A stretch of DNA of 64,000 nucleotides from NCBI GenBank assembly GCA_029339195.1, contig JAPTJF010000065.1:62001-126000 (forward strand), in the 5' to 3' direction. Below the pieces are notes generated by a model that was not told the DNA's origin, made no database searches, and saw only the letters and a program-made list of their open reading frames with translations. Shown one piece after another: positions 45,508-56,009 of the stretch. How positions within the stretch are numbered: the stretch's first letter is position 1; each line of letters begins with the position of its first letter. The translations under genes were made by a program, and so were the position numbers. The DNA is from Micractinium sp. NFX-FRZ. Lineage: Eukaryota > Chlorophyta > Trebouxiophyceae > Chlorellales > Chlorellaceae.

Positions 45508-46805
45508 TCAGCACCACCGTATCTGCGTCAGCATGTGGCCGTCGCGCACGCCCGCACCATTTCCGTCGATTGCGTTAAAGCCCTTGGGGTCGACGTCGAT
45601 GCCGCCCTGCCCACACTTGTCCACAACGACGAGCCGCGTGGTCTGGCCGGTGGCAGGGTTGGTGACACACAGCGTCTTGCCGCACTTGTCCTGAGACATG
45701 GGGCCCAGCCCGCCGTCGTTGCAGTAGGCGGTCTGCGGGGGAGGGAGGGGGAGTAGGAGGGGAGGGAGGGAGGAGGTGAGCTGGGTGCTGGGCAGAGGCG
45801 GGGGGGGACAAGAAGGCAGGCGGAGGCTGGACCAACCAGGCCTGGGCACGCAGGCAGCATCTCCAGGCACCCCCAAGGCGGGACGCACAACAGGCCTTTT
45901 GCAAGCACCGCTGCTCGCCTGCCAGCCCAGCGCTCACCCATGCGCGGCCGTCCAGCAGCGTCGACTTGTCAATGTTGTTGAACGCGTCGGCGCAGTAGAG
46001 GGAGGAGGTCTCGTAGAGGGGGGCATAGTAGTGGTATCTGCAGGGTGGGAGGCAGGAGGGAGGAGGGAAGAAAGGGAGGGAGAGCGGGAGGTCAGGATGA
46101 GAGGGAGGGAGAGGAGGGCGTGCGCTGCGGCAAGCTGGCACAGACCAGCGCTTCCATGTCAGCAGCCTATGTCACAGGCACCCCCAGCTGCCGTCCTCTG
46201 GACCTCTCAACCCAGCCCTTGGCTCACGTTGTATAAACAGAGCCTGCGCGCCCGCTGCCGCCGCCGCTGCTGCCGCCGCCGCTGCTGCTGCCGCCGCCGC
46301 TGCTGCTGCCGCTGTCGCTTGCTGCAGCTGCGTCCTTGGTTGCCTTGCGTGTGCGGCGGGAGGCCGTGGAATCGGAGTTTGCTGCTGCCGCGGCAACAGC
46401 CGCCTGCTCCTCCTCACGGCTGTTGGTGCTTGCTGCTTGCTGCGCCGCCTCACGCTCCGCCTCACGCGCCGCCTTGCGCTCCGCCTTGCGAGCCTCCCTC
46501 CTTGCTGCCTTCTGCGCCTGCCGGGCTGCCGCCTTGAGCGCCGCCTGCTGGTCTGCCGTTGCATTCTCCTTCTCGGCGTTGTCTGCCCGCTCCTGCTGCT
46601 GGTCGGCCAACTTCTGAGCCTCGTCTGCCCGCTGGCCAGATGTGAGTGCCTCCAAGGCCTTCTTCTGCGCCGCCAGCTGCGCACGCTCGCGGGCTGCCTG
46701 GTTGCGCTCGTCGGCGGATTTGAGCAGTGCGCGGCTGCCCATGACGGGCGCCAGCTGGGCTGCAATGGCCAGCAGGGCTAGCAGGGTGACGAAGGCTGGA
46801 CGCAT
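45508..46805 (-). CDS. Secreted double-psi beta-barrel (RlpA/barwin-like) protein
   Basis: Three exons from ATG 46805 to the stop at 45508, about 270 residues. The signal peptide is MRPAFVTLLALLAIAAQLAP (cleavage near VMGSRA). A long Ala/Lys/Arg/Glu-rich region with helical, coiled-coil-like composition follows, then a Ser/Gly linker, then the globular domain: YHYYAPLYETSSLYCADAFN, AWTAYCNDGGLGPMSQDKCG, KTLCVTNPATGQTTRLVVVD, KCGQGGIDVDPKGFNAID and GHMLTQIRWC. The VVDKC-GGIDVD-FNAID pattern is that of DPBB proteins (barwin, plant PR-4, RlpA, expansin domain 1) and six or more Cys fit an extracellular fold. Such proteins bind or remodel wall polysaccharides; the role here is inferred. Confidence 0.8.
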
Positions 46806-47963
46806 GGTGCTGGGGTCGTCTGTCTGCACGGCGGCAGGGTGGGGGGCAGGTGGGGTGGGTCAGTAAGGCGGTTGAAGGGTTGGCGCAGAGCTGTGGGTCA
46901 TTGCCAGGTTTGCCGCCCAATTGGGCTTTGGAAACCCAGCTGGGGGCCCATTGAGGGCTGAGATCGCCGGCTGCAAACCGCAGCGTGGGGCTGGCGTCGC
47001 TTGCCGCCGCGTGCGCGCACGCCGTGTGTCGCGCAGCGCGCCGTCAGCCAGCCTCCCAACAGCCAGCTGCGTGCTCTGGGGCTGGATCTGTGGATCTTTA
47101 ACTCCCCCCGGACACGCATACAAATGCCTGCCGATGCAGCGGGGGAGGGGGGCGCACCTCTTTGCTGCCAAGGTGCACCTCGGGGTTGCCGGGGTGGGTA
47201 GGCCTGGGCACGGGGTGGCTGCACCAAGCGAAGGGACAGCTTCGAGGAGCGGAGAAACGGAGGAACAGGCGGCTGTAAGGGCCGGATGGTGAGGCAAGAC
47301 CCCATGCAAGGGGGGCTTGTCAGACAGTCGGTCCAACGCTCTGGTGGCCGGGCGGACGAAGGGGTTTCGCGCCCTACCGTTGTACCCACGCCGGGACGGC
47401 TACAGCGAAGGGGTTGGGCGCCGATGTTGTCCCCTGGGGCAGTAGCACAGGCTTTGGACGGCGCCATGTGCATGATGCGACATCGGTGAAAGCCTGGGCC
47501 GCTTGCTGCTGCGTTTCTGAGTAGCGCTGGGACAGCATTCCCGGGATGCAGGGCCGATTCAGGTGCAGGCACCTGCGTTGGGGGGGATTTCAGCCAGACA
47601 GACTGCCCCCAGCGATGCCATCTCCAGTCCACAGGCTACTTGGCCTCGAGCTAGTGCCCCACACATACAGACAGGCCCGCGCTTTCAAAGGCAGCCGGCG
47701 CGGAGAGGCCCAGCGTCGCCACCACGGTTGCACGGCAGCGCCGCCGCTCCAGCACCCATCACGACAGGGGCAGTCGGCAGGGAAGGCACAGCCAGGCACG
47801 GAGCCCTGCCCCCAACATTGTGCACACACACTTTACAAGCAAAGCAGAAACTGTGCCAGTTACCAGACAATTACAGGACGTGTGGTATGGTGTGGAGTGG
47901 GGCAACAAAACGATGCATCAAGCTGCGTGCGCACAGGCCGTCGTCACCCCAGCTGCGCCCACC
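46806..47963. other. Intergenic: DPBB-gene promoter and RFC2 3' region
   Basis: A 1.16-kb spacer between two minus-strand genes. A 244-codon frame on the minus strand (46898-47632) has arbitrary composition and no exon-like boundaries, so it is not called. Nothing else was recognised. Confidence 0.45.
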
Positions 47964-50900
47964 TCATGCTGCCGCCTTGATCGTAAGCTTGCACAAGTCT
48001 GCCAGCAGCCCCGACAGCTGCAGCCGCGAGTTCACGCCGTCGCCGATGCGCATGTGGCAGAACCCGATTTGCTGCACCGGGGCAGGGGGACCGACGTGGG
48101 AGGTGTTTGGATTGGCCCGCCTACAACCGGGCCAGGCCCTCGGCACTCCCCTCTCCCTCTTCAAAGCAGCCCCACAGCCGCGCATCTGCAGATCCTGCTT
48201 CGCCCAACCCACACCGTGACATACACGCAGCACCGCTCCACCCAACCTTGGTGTCACTCCAGCTTGAGCTCACCCACTGAGCTCCCTGGCGGGCCCCAGC
48301 ACTACCAGCGCGCAGCCCGCAGCCCATCTTATCCACCCAGATCTGCCAGCACGCATCCCAAGTGGCATCCCACCCCCACCGCCCCCCACAATGATCTGCA
48401 GCACGATGCAGCCCGCACCGCACACCTCCCAACCTGCCTAGTCCCCCACTCCGCACGCAGCAGCCCATTCAACCCACCACACAAACGTACTTGTAACTCA
48501 ATGCAACAAAAGATCAAGCTCCCAGCCAAACCTGCGCTCTGTCGCGCAGCTAACCGCGCACCCCGCCTACCCCACCCACCCCCACCCCACCTTGATGTAT
48601 TCCAGCTTCAGGTACTCGTTCATGCCGGGCGTGTTCTTCACCACGCGGAACAGGGTGGTGATGATGTCGCTGGCGCTGTACCCCATGTCGCACAGGGCCT
48701 GTGGGGTTTCGGGGGAGGGGACAGGAGGGGAAGAGGGCGCGCAGGCAAGAGTGAGGACAGGAGGAGGGCGACGGGAGGTCGAGTTCCCCGGGCAGCTGCT
48801 GGCCACCGCGCCTGCATAGGGTGCTGCACTTTGCCCTGCGCCTGTGACAAACCACTTGCCCGCCCCCATCCCCCAGCCTCACCGCCCTTCCCTCTGCTTT
48901 GAATGCAACAGCAGAAAGGTAGATAGGGTGCGCTCACCCGCATGCCCTCGTACGCGTCGTCGATGCGCGCCTGCTGGCAGTGCTGCACCACGCTGCCCAC
49001 CAGCACGGGGTGCGGCTGGTCGCACACCCTGAACACGCTGTCGGGGGCCACCAGGCCAAACCCGTTGGCTGTGGCCTGGGCCCAGGGAGGGACAGGAGGA
49101 AGCAGTGAGTGCCTTTGCTGGGCAGGAAGTGTTGTCATTGTCGGCATTGCACGCTGTCAGCATGGTCCCGTCAGCAAGGAGCACAACCGCAGCCAAGCCA
49201 TCCTGGTGTGCCCAGGACTGATTTCAAGGGCCCGGCAAGGCAGAGCTCCTCATGTTGGTCCCTGCTGCACTTCACCACCTCTGCCTTTCCCCAGCACAAC
49301 CCACCGTCACCTTGCCAAACCTTGCAGGTTGTTTACCTCCCTGCCACCACTGACCACAGTCGCTTCCAGGACCTCCGGCGTGCACGCCGCCTCCTCCCTT
49401 GGCAGAGTCAGTCACACACACACACACACACACACCAACTCGCGTGCAACTGCCCAGGCACCCACAAGCCAAACACTCGCCTGCAGGTTGTTCAGCGCCT
49501 GCCGCATGTCCCCGTCGGCGGTGAAGACAACCGCCTCCAGCCCCTCCGGCGTGCTGGCCACCCCCTCCGCCTGGCACACCGTCAGCAGCCGCTCCAGCAG
49601 CTCCTTGTTGCTCAGCTTGCTGTACCTGCAGGGGGGCGTGACGTGAGCATGGGGATGCATTGCATGCACGTGGTGAGATGAATGACGAGGTGCGGCAGGC
49701 AGTTGATGCTCGGGGAAGGCCGCTTGAGCAGGTTGCAAAAGTTGACGGGCGGTGGCACACTGAGGGGGCGTAGGCCAGGTGCTGGGCCAGAGTGGGCAGC
49801 CGGTTAGGCACGCTGCCGCCCTGTTGCACCCCGCCCACGCTCGACACACTGGCACCAAGCGCCCGCCATCAACTGCCCACCTGAGCATGGCGCGCCGGTT
49901 TCTCAATTGGCCCTGCTCCCACCACACACACCCAACACACACACAGCTTCCCAGGGCGTGCGCTGGCCGGCACATGCCGCGCACCTGACAATGGCGCAGC
50001 GGCTCTGGATGGGCTCAATGATTTTGGAGGAGGTGTTGCAGGCGAGGGCGAAGCGCGTGGTGGAGGAGTAGATCTCCATCGTGCGGCGCAGCGCCTGCTG
50101 AGCTCCCTGGGTCATGCTGCGGTTGCGGGGCAGGGGCAGGGGCAGGGGTGCGGGAGTCTCGGTTTCAGCGACATCTATTGTTAGTAAAGGAGTCAGCAAC
50201 ACAAGAGATCCACGGGACAGATGAGGGCAGGGGGAGCGGGGGTTAGATCTGCAGGGGCGCAAGGCTGGCTGGGACATGCTGCAGTGGGTAGCTGAGAGGG
50301 AGGAAGGGGAGTGGCAAGGTGGCAATTCGGGAGAAGGATTTGGGTTAGGGTGCAGCACGACACCAGGGAGCTGGTCTTTCGAGCTGCGGGCAGCCAAGTG
50401 GCACGTGGCCTAGTCCGTTACCCCACCTACGCCCCACCTACAGCACTTGCAAACAGTCGCACAACCTGCCAATTGCCACTTCACTCCACATTACCCCCAT
50501 CACAACACCCGCCAGCCCTCCTGCCCCCACCTGTCTGCCTCATCCAGGATGACAATCTTCTGGCGCCCGGGTGGCAGCGTCACCTGCAGTGTTGGCAGGG
50601 CCAGCGAGTTCATACAGGCTTCAGGGTTAAAAAGGAACAAGCTTTCACGTGCGTCATGAAATGCGTCATGCAAGGCAGCACAGGCTTGGCAGTACACCCA
50701 TGGCTTAGGCCACCAGCTGACCCTGCCTCTGACTCAACTTGCCTTGCCACATGGCACCCAGCCACATGGCACTCAGCCATATGGCACCAGCCCGATGTTG
50801 GGACAACTCGGTTCCCCAGCTCACCCGCTGCTGCGCAAACATCTTGATCTTGTTCCTTACAACGTCAATCCCCCGGTCATTCGACGCGTTCAGCTCCAGC

Positions 50901-51663
50901 ACCGCCTCCCGGAAGGAGGGGCCCAGCAGCTCGTGTGCCAGGCAGAGGATGCTGGTGGTCTTGCCCGTGCCGGGGGGGCCCTGCGGTGGGTGACAAGCGG
51001 GGGAAGGCGGGGGACAGCAGCACGGGCAAGAGGGTGGGCAGGTGGGGCGCAGAGCAGGGGTTGCAGGGGGACCGCCAGGCGCGACGGAGCCCAGCGCAGC
51101 AGCACGGTCATGGACCCCCTCCTTACATGCACCCTGCACTTCTACTGCGTCAGCACCATTGCAGTGCCTGCACCTCCACACAAAAGCCAGCAACTCCTCA
51201 CGCCGGACACCCCGCCGCCACTGCCACCGCCATCCCCCCCCCCTGCACCCCGCCCCACCCACCGCCAGGATGATGTTGGGCATGTTCCCCTCCTCCGCAA
51301 TGACCTGCAGCCGTGACACTGCATCCACATTGCCCACTATCTCGTTGATGCGGGTGGGCCGGTACTTCTCAACCTGCAGTAGGCACGGCAGCAGGAGCGG
51401 AGTGATGAATGGTGGAGCAAAAGATGGGCGGGCGAGCGGAACAGGGGGCAGCACGGCTGGGAGCTAGGGAACAGCGGCAGCGAAGGCAGGGTAAGGGGCT
51501 GTCTAAGGTGTGCACAAATTTGACCGTTGAAGCCACGCAGCCAGGCAGCAGGAGTGCCGCGCACCCATGGTAGCATGTAGCCGTTGCCCCTGGCAGAGGT
51601 GGACGGCCCCGCCGCTGCCGCTGCCGCCGCCGCTGGTGCGTCCACGTCCATGGAGCTCGCCAT
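47964..51663 (-). CDS. RFC2: Replication factor C subunit 2 (clamp-loader AAA+ ATPase)
   Basis: A subunit of the RFC complex that loads PCNA at primer-template junctions. About nine exons run from ATG 51663 to the stop at 47964, about 335 residues, the usual small-subunit length. In order: [20 protein letters not shown] (RFC box II), Walker [41 protein letters not shown], a DEADS Walker B formed across an intron (VILDEADR joined so that it reads DEADS), [39 protein letters not shown] (the SRC arginine finger), [12 protein letters not shown] (sensor 2), then the collar region [40 protein letters not shown] and LSGLLADLC. The best recalled match is human RFC2. The N-terminal Ala-rich tail is unconserved. 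Confidence 0.94.
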
Positions 51664-52250
51664 GGCGGCTGCCGCGCGCTGTGCTGTGTGTCAGGAAACT
51701 GAGCTGCTGGTGGAGGGGCAGGGTAGCAGGACAGGGGCCGGCAATCAAATAAACTGATCGCTCGGAAGAGCAGCCCGGCTGTGGCGTGTGCAGGGCTGTC
51801 GAAAGGGGAACAGAATGCTACGATTGCCTGAATGGAGGCGAGCAGGCTGCGCGGGGAGCATTTCATGCGCGCCTTGCTGGCGAGTTGGCGCGCTGAAACG
51901 AGAGAGCTCCTCCCAGTGCCACGATCGTCGACCTGTGATTGCTCGCCAGTCCGCCGAATCTTCAGGGCTCCATCCTGTCACCGTGCACAGCGACTGATTA
52001 CTTCCGCTCCCCTTCTTGGCCACGCCCTGCGGGGCTGGCAGCAGGCAGCGTCAGCATGGTAGGTATCTACGAAGCTCAGGAGACAGCTTGAAAGGGCCTT
52101 GCAGCAGTAGGAGCGAGCCGGTGGCAGCGGCGGCGGCAGCAGCAGTGGCAGCGGAGGTGGCAGCTCAAGCCGGCGCTGTGCTTGCAGGGAGGTTGCCGCT
52201 GCAACCACAGCTTTGACAACACTGAACGGCCCCCGCTGATTGTGCAGAGC
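51664..52250. promoter_or_regulatory. Divergent intergenic region between RFC2 and the elongin-B-like gene
   Basis: A 587-bp region holding both promoters. A CAG acceptor at about 52196 hints at a non-coding first exon or 5' UTR intron for the plus-strand gene. That is inference only. Confidence 0.4.
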
Positions 52251-53502
52251 ATGTATGTGCGGGTCAAGCGGGAGAAGCTGGTGAGCACATCGCTCTGCTA
52301 CGCCCTGCCGTTCTGGTCCTGGCTCCGCAGCGGGAAAGCTGCTGGATACTGACGAGAGGGACGCAAAGGAAGCCAAGGGTGCTCTGCGGCTGTGCACCGG
52401 TCAGCACCCTTGCCCTCTGTTGTACCTTCCACGACATGCCAACTCTGGTCCCTCGTTGCAATGCCCAACTCAACTCCCGCCCTGCTGCCCCGCCCCAGAC
52501 GGTCTTCCTGCACGTCGACCCCACAGACACCATTGCCCAGCTCAAGAGCAAGCTGCAGGAGCTGCTGCAGAAGGTGGGTGAACTCACATGTGGCATGTGC
52601 CAAGCCCGGCGCAGCGTACCAGCAGTGGTTGCCACCGCTGCCTCTCGGTCCTCGTTTGTGCTGTGCTGCCTGCTGTGCGGGGTGCGCCCCACCCCGCCTC
52701 CTGCAGGCAGCCGGCGGAGGACGTGTGGCTGCACAAGGGCTAGCTTGCTCTGCTAGCCAGCCTTGTGCGCGAGAGCTGCCCTGCGGCCTCGCCACCTGCT
52801 CCCCTGCCCCTCCAGGCAGCTAGTTGAAGTTGCTTGCTTTGCCAGCCTGCCGAGTGCGCTCACTTGCCCCCCAACTTCCCCCCCTACTGCCCTGCCGTGC
52901 CGGCAGCCAGCGGAGGACGTGCGGCTGTTCAAGGAGGGATTGCTGCTTGAGGAGGACAAGAGCCTAGCGGAGCTTAAGGTGGAAAACGATGATGAGCTGG
53001 CGGTAGCGTACCGCCTGGAGGGTGAGTGCGCTCGATGCCGTTGCTTGCTTGTGAAGTGGAGTTTGAAGAGAGCAGGGAATCAATAGTGAAGCCCGCAGTG
53101 ATACGGTTCACAGAAAATGATTCTGAATGCCATCGTTTCATTGGTAAGCCGCAAGGGACGGCTAGAGTGTGCTTGCCGCTGCTGCCGAGGTCACGCAGCA
53201 TGCGTAGCGTCGATGCTGGTGGCATGGTGCAGCAATATGCCTGGCGCCCTTGGCACATTGTGACATGCAGCAGGCATTGTACAGAGCAGTGCAGCGCTAC
53301 ACTGGAGCTGCGCCCCATGCGCAGTGCTCTCCCGCCCTCATCTTGCTGAGTTAGAACCCGACGCAGCAACGCTGTTCGGCAATCAAGTATTGACACCTCT
53401 CCCCTGCCTGCCGCTCCCTGTGCAGCGGGCGGCAGCGAGTTTGAGGCGGTGCATGTGGAGCGGTTTGAGAACGGCTCGGCACACAAGGAGGAAGCGGCAT
53501 GA
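52251..53502 (+). CDS. Elongin-B-like ubiquitin-fold protein
   Basis: Four exons: 52251-52280, 52499-52573, 52907-53021 and 53426-53502, giving 98 residues with phases consistent. The start MYVRVKREKLTVFLHVDPTD, the middle QLKSKLQELLQKPAEDVRLF, and KVENDDELAVAYRLE then EFEAVHVERFENG follow the plant ubiquitin-like family related to elongin B. The conserved MYVRVKR start and the EFE-V-V-R-E/D end are typical. Elongin B partners elongin C in cullin E3 ligases and transcription-elongation complexes; direct evidence in algae is lacking. A shortened, stop-containing copy of the start of exon 3 lies in intron 2 (about 52704-52745). Confidence 0.85.
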
Positions 53503-54116
53503 AGGCCGCGCGAGCAGGCAGGCAGGTCTCACTGACCCACACGCAGCCGATCTGCACGTGCACCTGCTCCGGCCAGTCTGCCCCATTTGGGCGCCCCTGC
53601 AGCGTTGCAGCCTGGGCTTGCGCCAGCCTGTCTCTTGCAAATTGCTGACTTCAACGCATCTGATTGACTACAATGGAGTAAGGCGCACTTGCAGCGCCGG
53701 GAAGGAAAGTAATTGGTACAGAACAAATAATAGCGGGGGAAGGAGAGTGCCCCTCGGGTGCGAGGGTAAGCAGCAACAGCAGCAGCGGGGAGAGGGAGTC
53801 GAGCAGGAAGAGTTCAGTCAGTAAGAAAGTGCCAGTGCAGGGGCGAGTGACGGAGGGGAGGGGGGAGAGGCGGACAGACGGGTGGCTGGGTTGGCAGGAC
53901 ATGCGCAACCCTGCATGACCAAACAAGCAGGGTGAGCGAAGTAGAGCGCCGGCCAGCTTTGCCCCCCGCCCGCCCGAGTGCGCATGCAGCGGTGCAGCCA
54001 GTGCAGCAGCAGCAGCCGCAGCAGCGCCCCGAGGCATGCGGTCCAGGCACATGGGTCAGTCAGCCAGCAGGTGGGTCGGCGGTCGGTCAGTGGGCCAGGT
54101 CAGCAGGCGGGCGGGC
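53503..54116. other. Convergent 3' intergenic region
   Basis: This is the 3' flank of the elongin-B-like gene (plus) and SEC22 (minus). No coding region or clear poly(A) signal was seen. Confidence 0.45.
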
Positions 54117-55604
54117 CTAGAAGGCGAACTTGAGGCCCAGCATGAGCAGCGCCACCGACACGAGGATGATGAGCGGGAGGTACTTGCGGAAGAGGGCCTG
54201 GTGGTACAGGTCCTTGGCCTTGACAGCAAACTGCTTGGCATCCTGGCTCAGCATGTTGCTCATCTCCGTCATCCCTGCGCATGGAGCGGGCGGAGCGGGG
54301 GAGGTGGCACTTGAGTAAAGTGATGGGCAAGCCGCGGCGGGGCAGGTGCCTGCAGAAATTCCAACCTGTGTGCCCCTGCTTCATATCACACATCCATCGA
54401 GGTAGCAGTCTTGTGTCGTGCACCACCCTGCCGCTCTGGCTTGCTCTGCCCGCCCCACCCTCCACGCCCCACCCTCCCCACTCACGGTCTAGCCGCTCCC
54501 CCTGCCCCAGCACGTCCTGAATGTTGCGCGTCATCACCGCGTGCACCTCGGCAATGTCCTGGTTCAGCTTGGCCAGGTTGCGCTGCGTGCGGCTGTCCAG
54601 GTACAGCTTCTTGGTCTTCTGGATAAAGGTGTCTGCAGGGGAGCACAAATTGTAAGGCGTTGACACTAGATGCATGCCGGCACGAGAGGAGAGGGAGGCG
54701 AAGCTGCGCAGGCGAGGGAGGGATGAAGAAAACGTGCACAGTTTTCTTCATCACACAACAAACACTCGGATGCCACACAGCCGCCACGCAGCCCCACACA
54801 ACCGTTCGGCCCGCGCACCAAACTTGATGAAGGCGTAGGGCCGCGTGACGCCCTCAATCTGGCCCCCATACAGGCGGGAGAACTCGCTCTGCAGCTCCTC
54901 CAGGTACTGGAAGGCCAGCTTCTTGGGGTACGCCTTCTCAGCTAGCGTCAGGTAGCACACCTGCTGTAGAGCGGGGCATGAGAAGAGGGCAGGCGGGGGG
55001 GAGGGCGAGGCGAAGTGGGGAATGCATGGGAATGGCGGCGAGGTGTGCAGGCCCGTTGGCCCCCACGCTGCAGCGGAGGCTGTGTGCTGCCAGCGTGCCG
55101 CGCCTTCTCATGCATCTGCACATCACCCGCTGCTCCCAACTGTGCCCCTCCTGCATGCTTGCCCCGCCACCATGCCTGCCCACGCCCCTCACGTCTTCCA
55201 CCCGGTGCGCCCCCTGGCTGGCCCCCGCACACCTCTCCATCGAGAAGGTAGTGGAAGGTGAAGGGGCCCGACTCGATGGACATGCGGTCCGGGGGCTTGC
55301 TGCTGCTGGCTGCCATCTTCTTGAAGATACCCTGCAGTAGCAGCGGCGGGGCGGCGGAGGCCAGCAAAGGCCTGAGCGAAGTGCGCATGGCAGCAGAGCG
55401 GCAGCGGCTGGCGGCAGCGGCGGCGCTCTCCGGCAGCGGCGGCACCTCTTGCAGCATCGCTCCTGCAGACAGCGGGCCGCTCGTTCCCGCTCCCACCTTT
55501 GCCTGCGACTTGTATGCATACATCTCGTGCTCCTTGTCCGCGTCCAGGCCCTCCGCAAGGGGCAGCCCATCCCGACTGCGCGCGATCAGTGTGAGCCGCA
55601 CCAT
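54117..55604 (-). CDS. SEC22: R-SNARE SEC22 vesicle-trafficking protein
   Basis: It acts in ER-Golgi membrane fusion. Five exons: 55604-55497, 55331-55233, 54960-54819, about 54634-54486 and about 54274-54117, giving roughly 217 residues. The longin domain reads MVRLTLIARSRDGLPLAEGL, SIESGPFTFHYLLDGE, VCYLTLAEKAYPKKLAFQYL and RPYAFIKF. The R-SNARE helix follows with DTFIQKTKKLYLDSRTQRNL, AVMTRNIQDVLGQGERLD (the zero-layer Arg is within this segment) and MTEMSNMLSQDAKQFA. A C-terminal anchor (LPLIILVSVALLMLGLKFAF) ends the protein. Length and all three parts match SEC22. The upstream neighbour, the CCDC57-like gene, is divergent. Confidence 0.95.
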
Positions 55605-56009
55605 CCTGCTGCTGCCTTGTCCTAGCCGCCCGCAGGCGCCGCTGCCAACCCTCTGCACCCGCTCGCCCCGAGTCTGTCTGCTCGCTGCGCAAAGCTTGGT
55701 ACAGTTTGAATGTAAGGCGGTTGCAGGCGGTATACCGTGCTATAAATTGTGTTGCCGCGAGCAGAGGCGTCCAGCCGGCGCTTTGGCGAAGAGGGCGGTG
55801 ACCAGCGTGGCTCACTGGAATCTCACTGGCCCCTCTCGGACGCAAAATCTCAATTAGTACTAGCGCCAAGTACCGCCAAGCTACTGCTTGAGCAGCCCCA
55901 CCCGGCCACAAGTGTCAGCCGGCCGGTCAACGAGGCTCACGCCCAGCAGTTCGGGCTTGTTGGCAGCTCCACCCCCGCTGCTGCATCAACAACAGCAGTG
56001 CAGGGCGGG
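55605..56009. promoter_or_regulatory. Divergent promoter region between SEC22 and the CCDC57-like gene
   Basis: 405 bp between start codons in opposite orientation. A TATAAA-like hexamer occurs at about 55741-55746, in suitable orientation for the plus-strand gene but about 265 nt from its ATG. Whether it is used is unknown. Confidence 0.4.

Noticed and set aside
46898..47632. 244-codon minus-strand frame between the DPBB and RFC2 genes
   Set aside because: Random-looking composition without domains; a GC-rich intergenic region routinely yields such frames.
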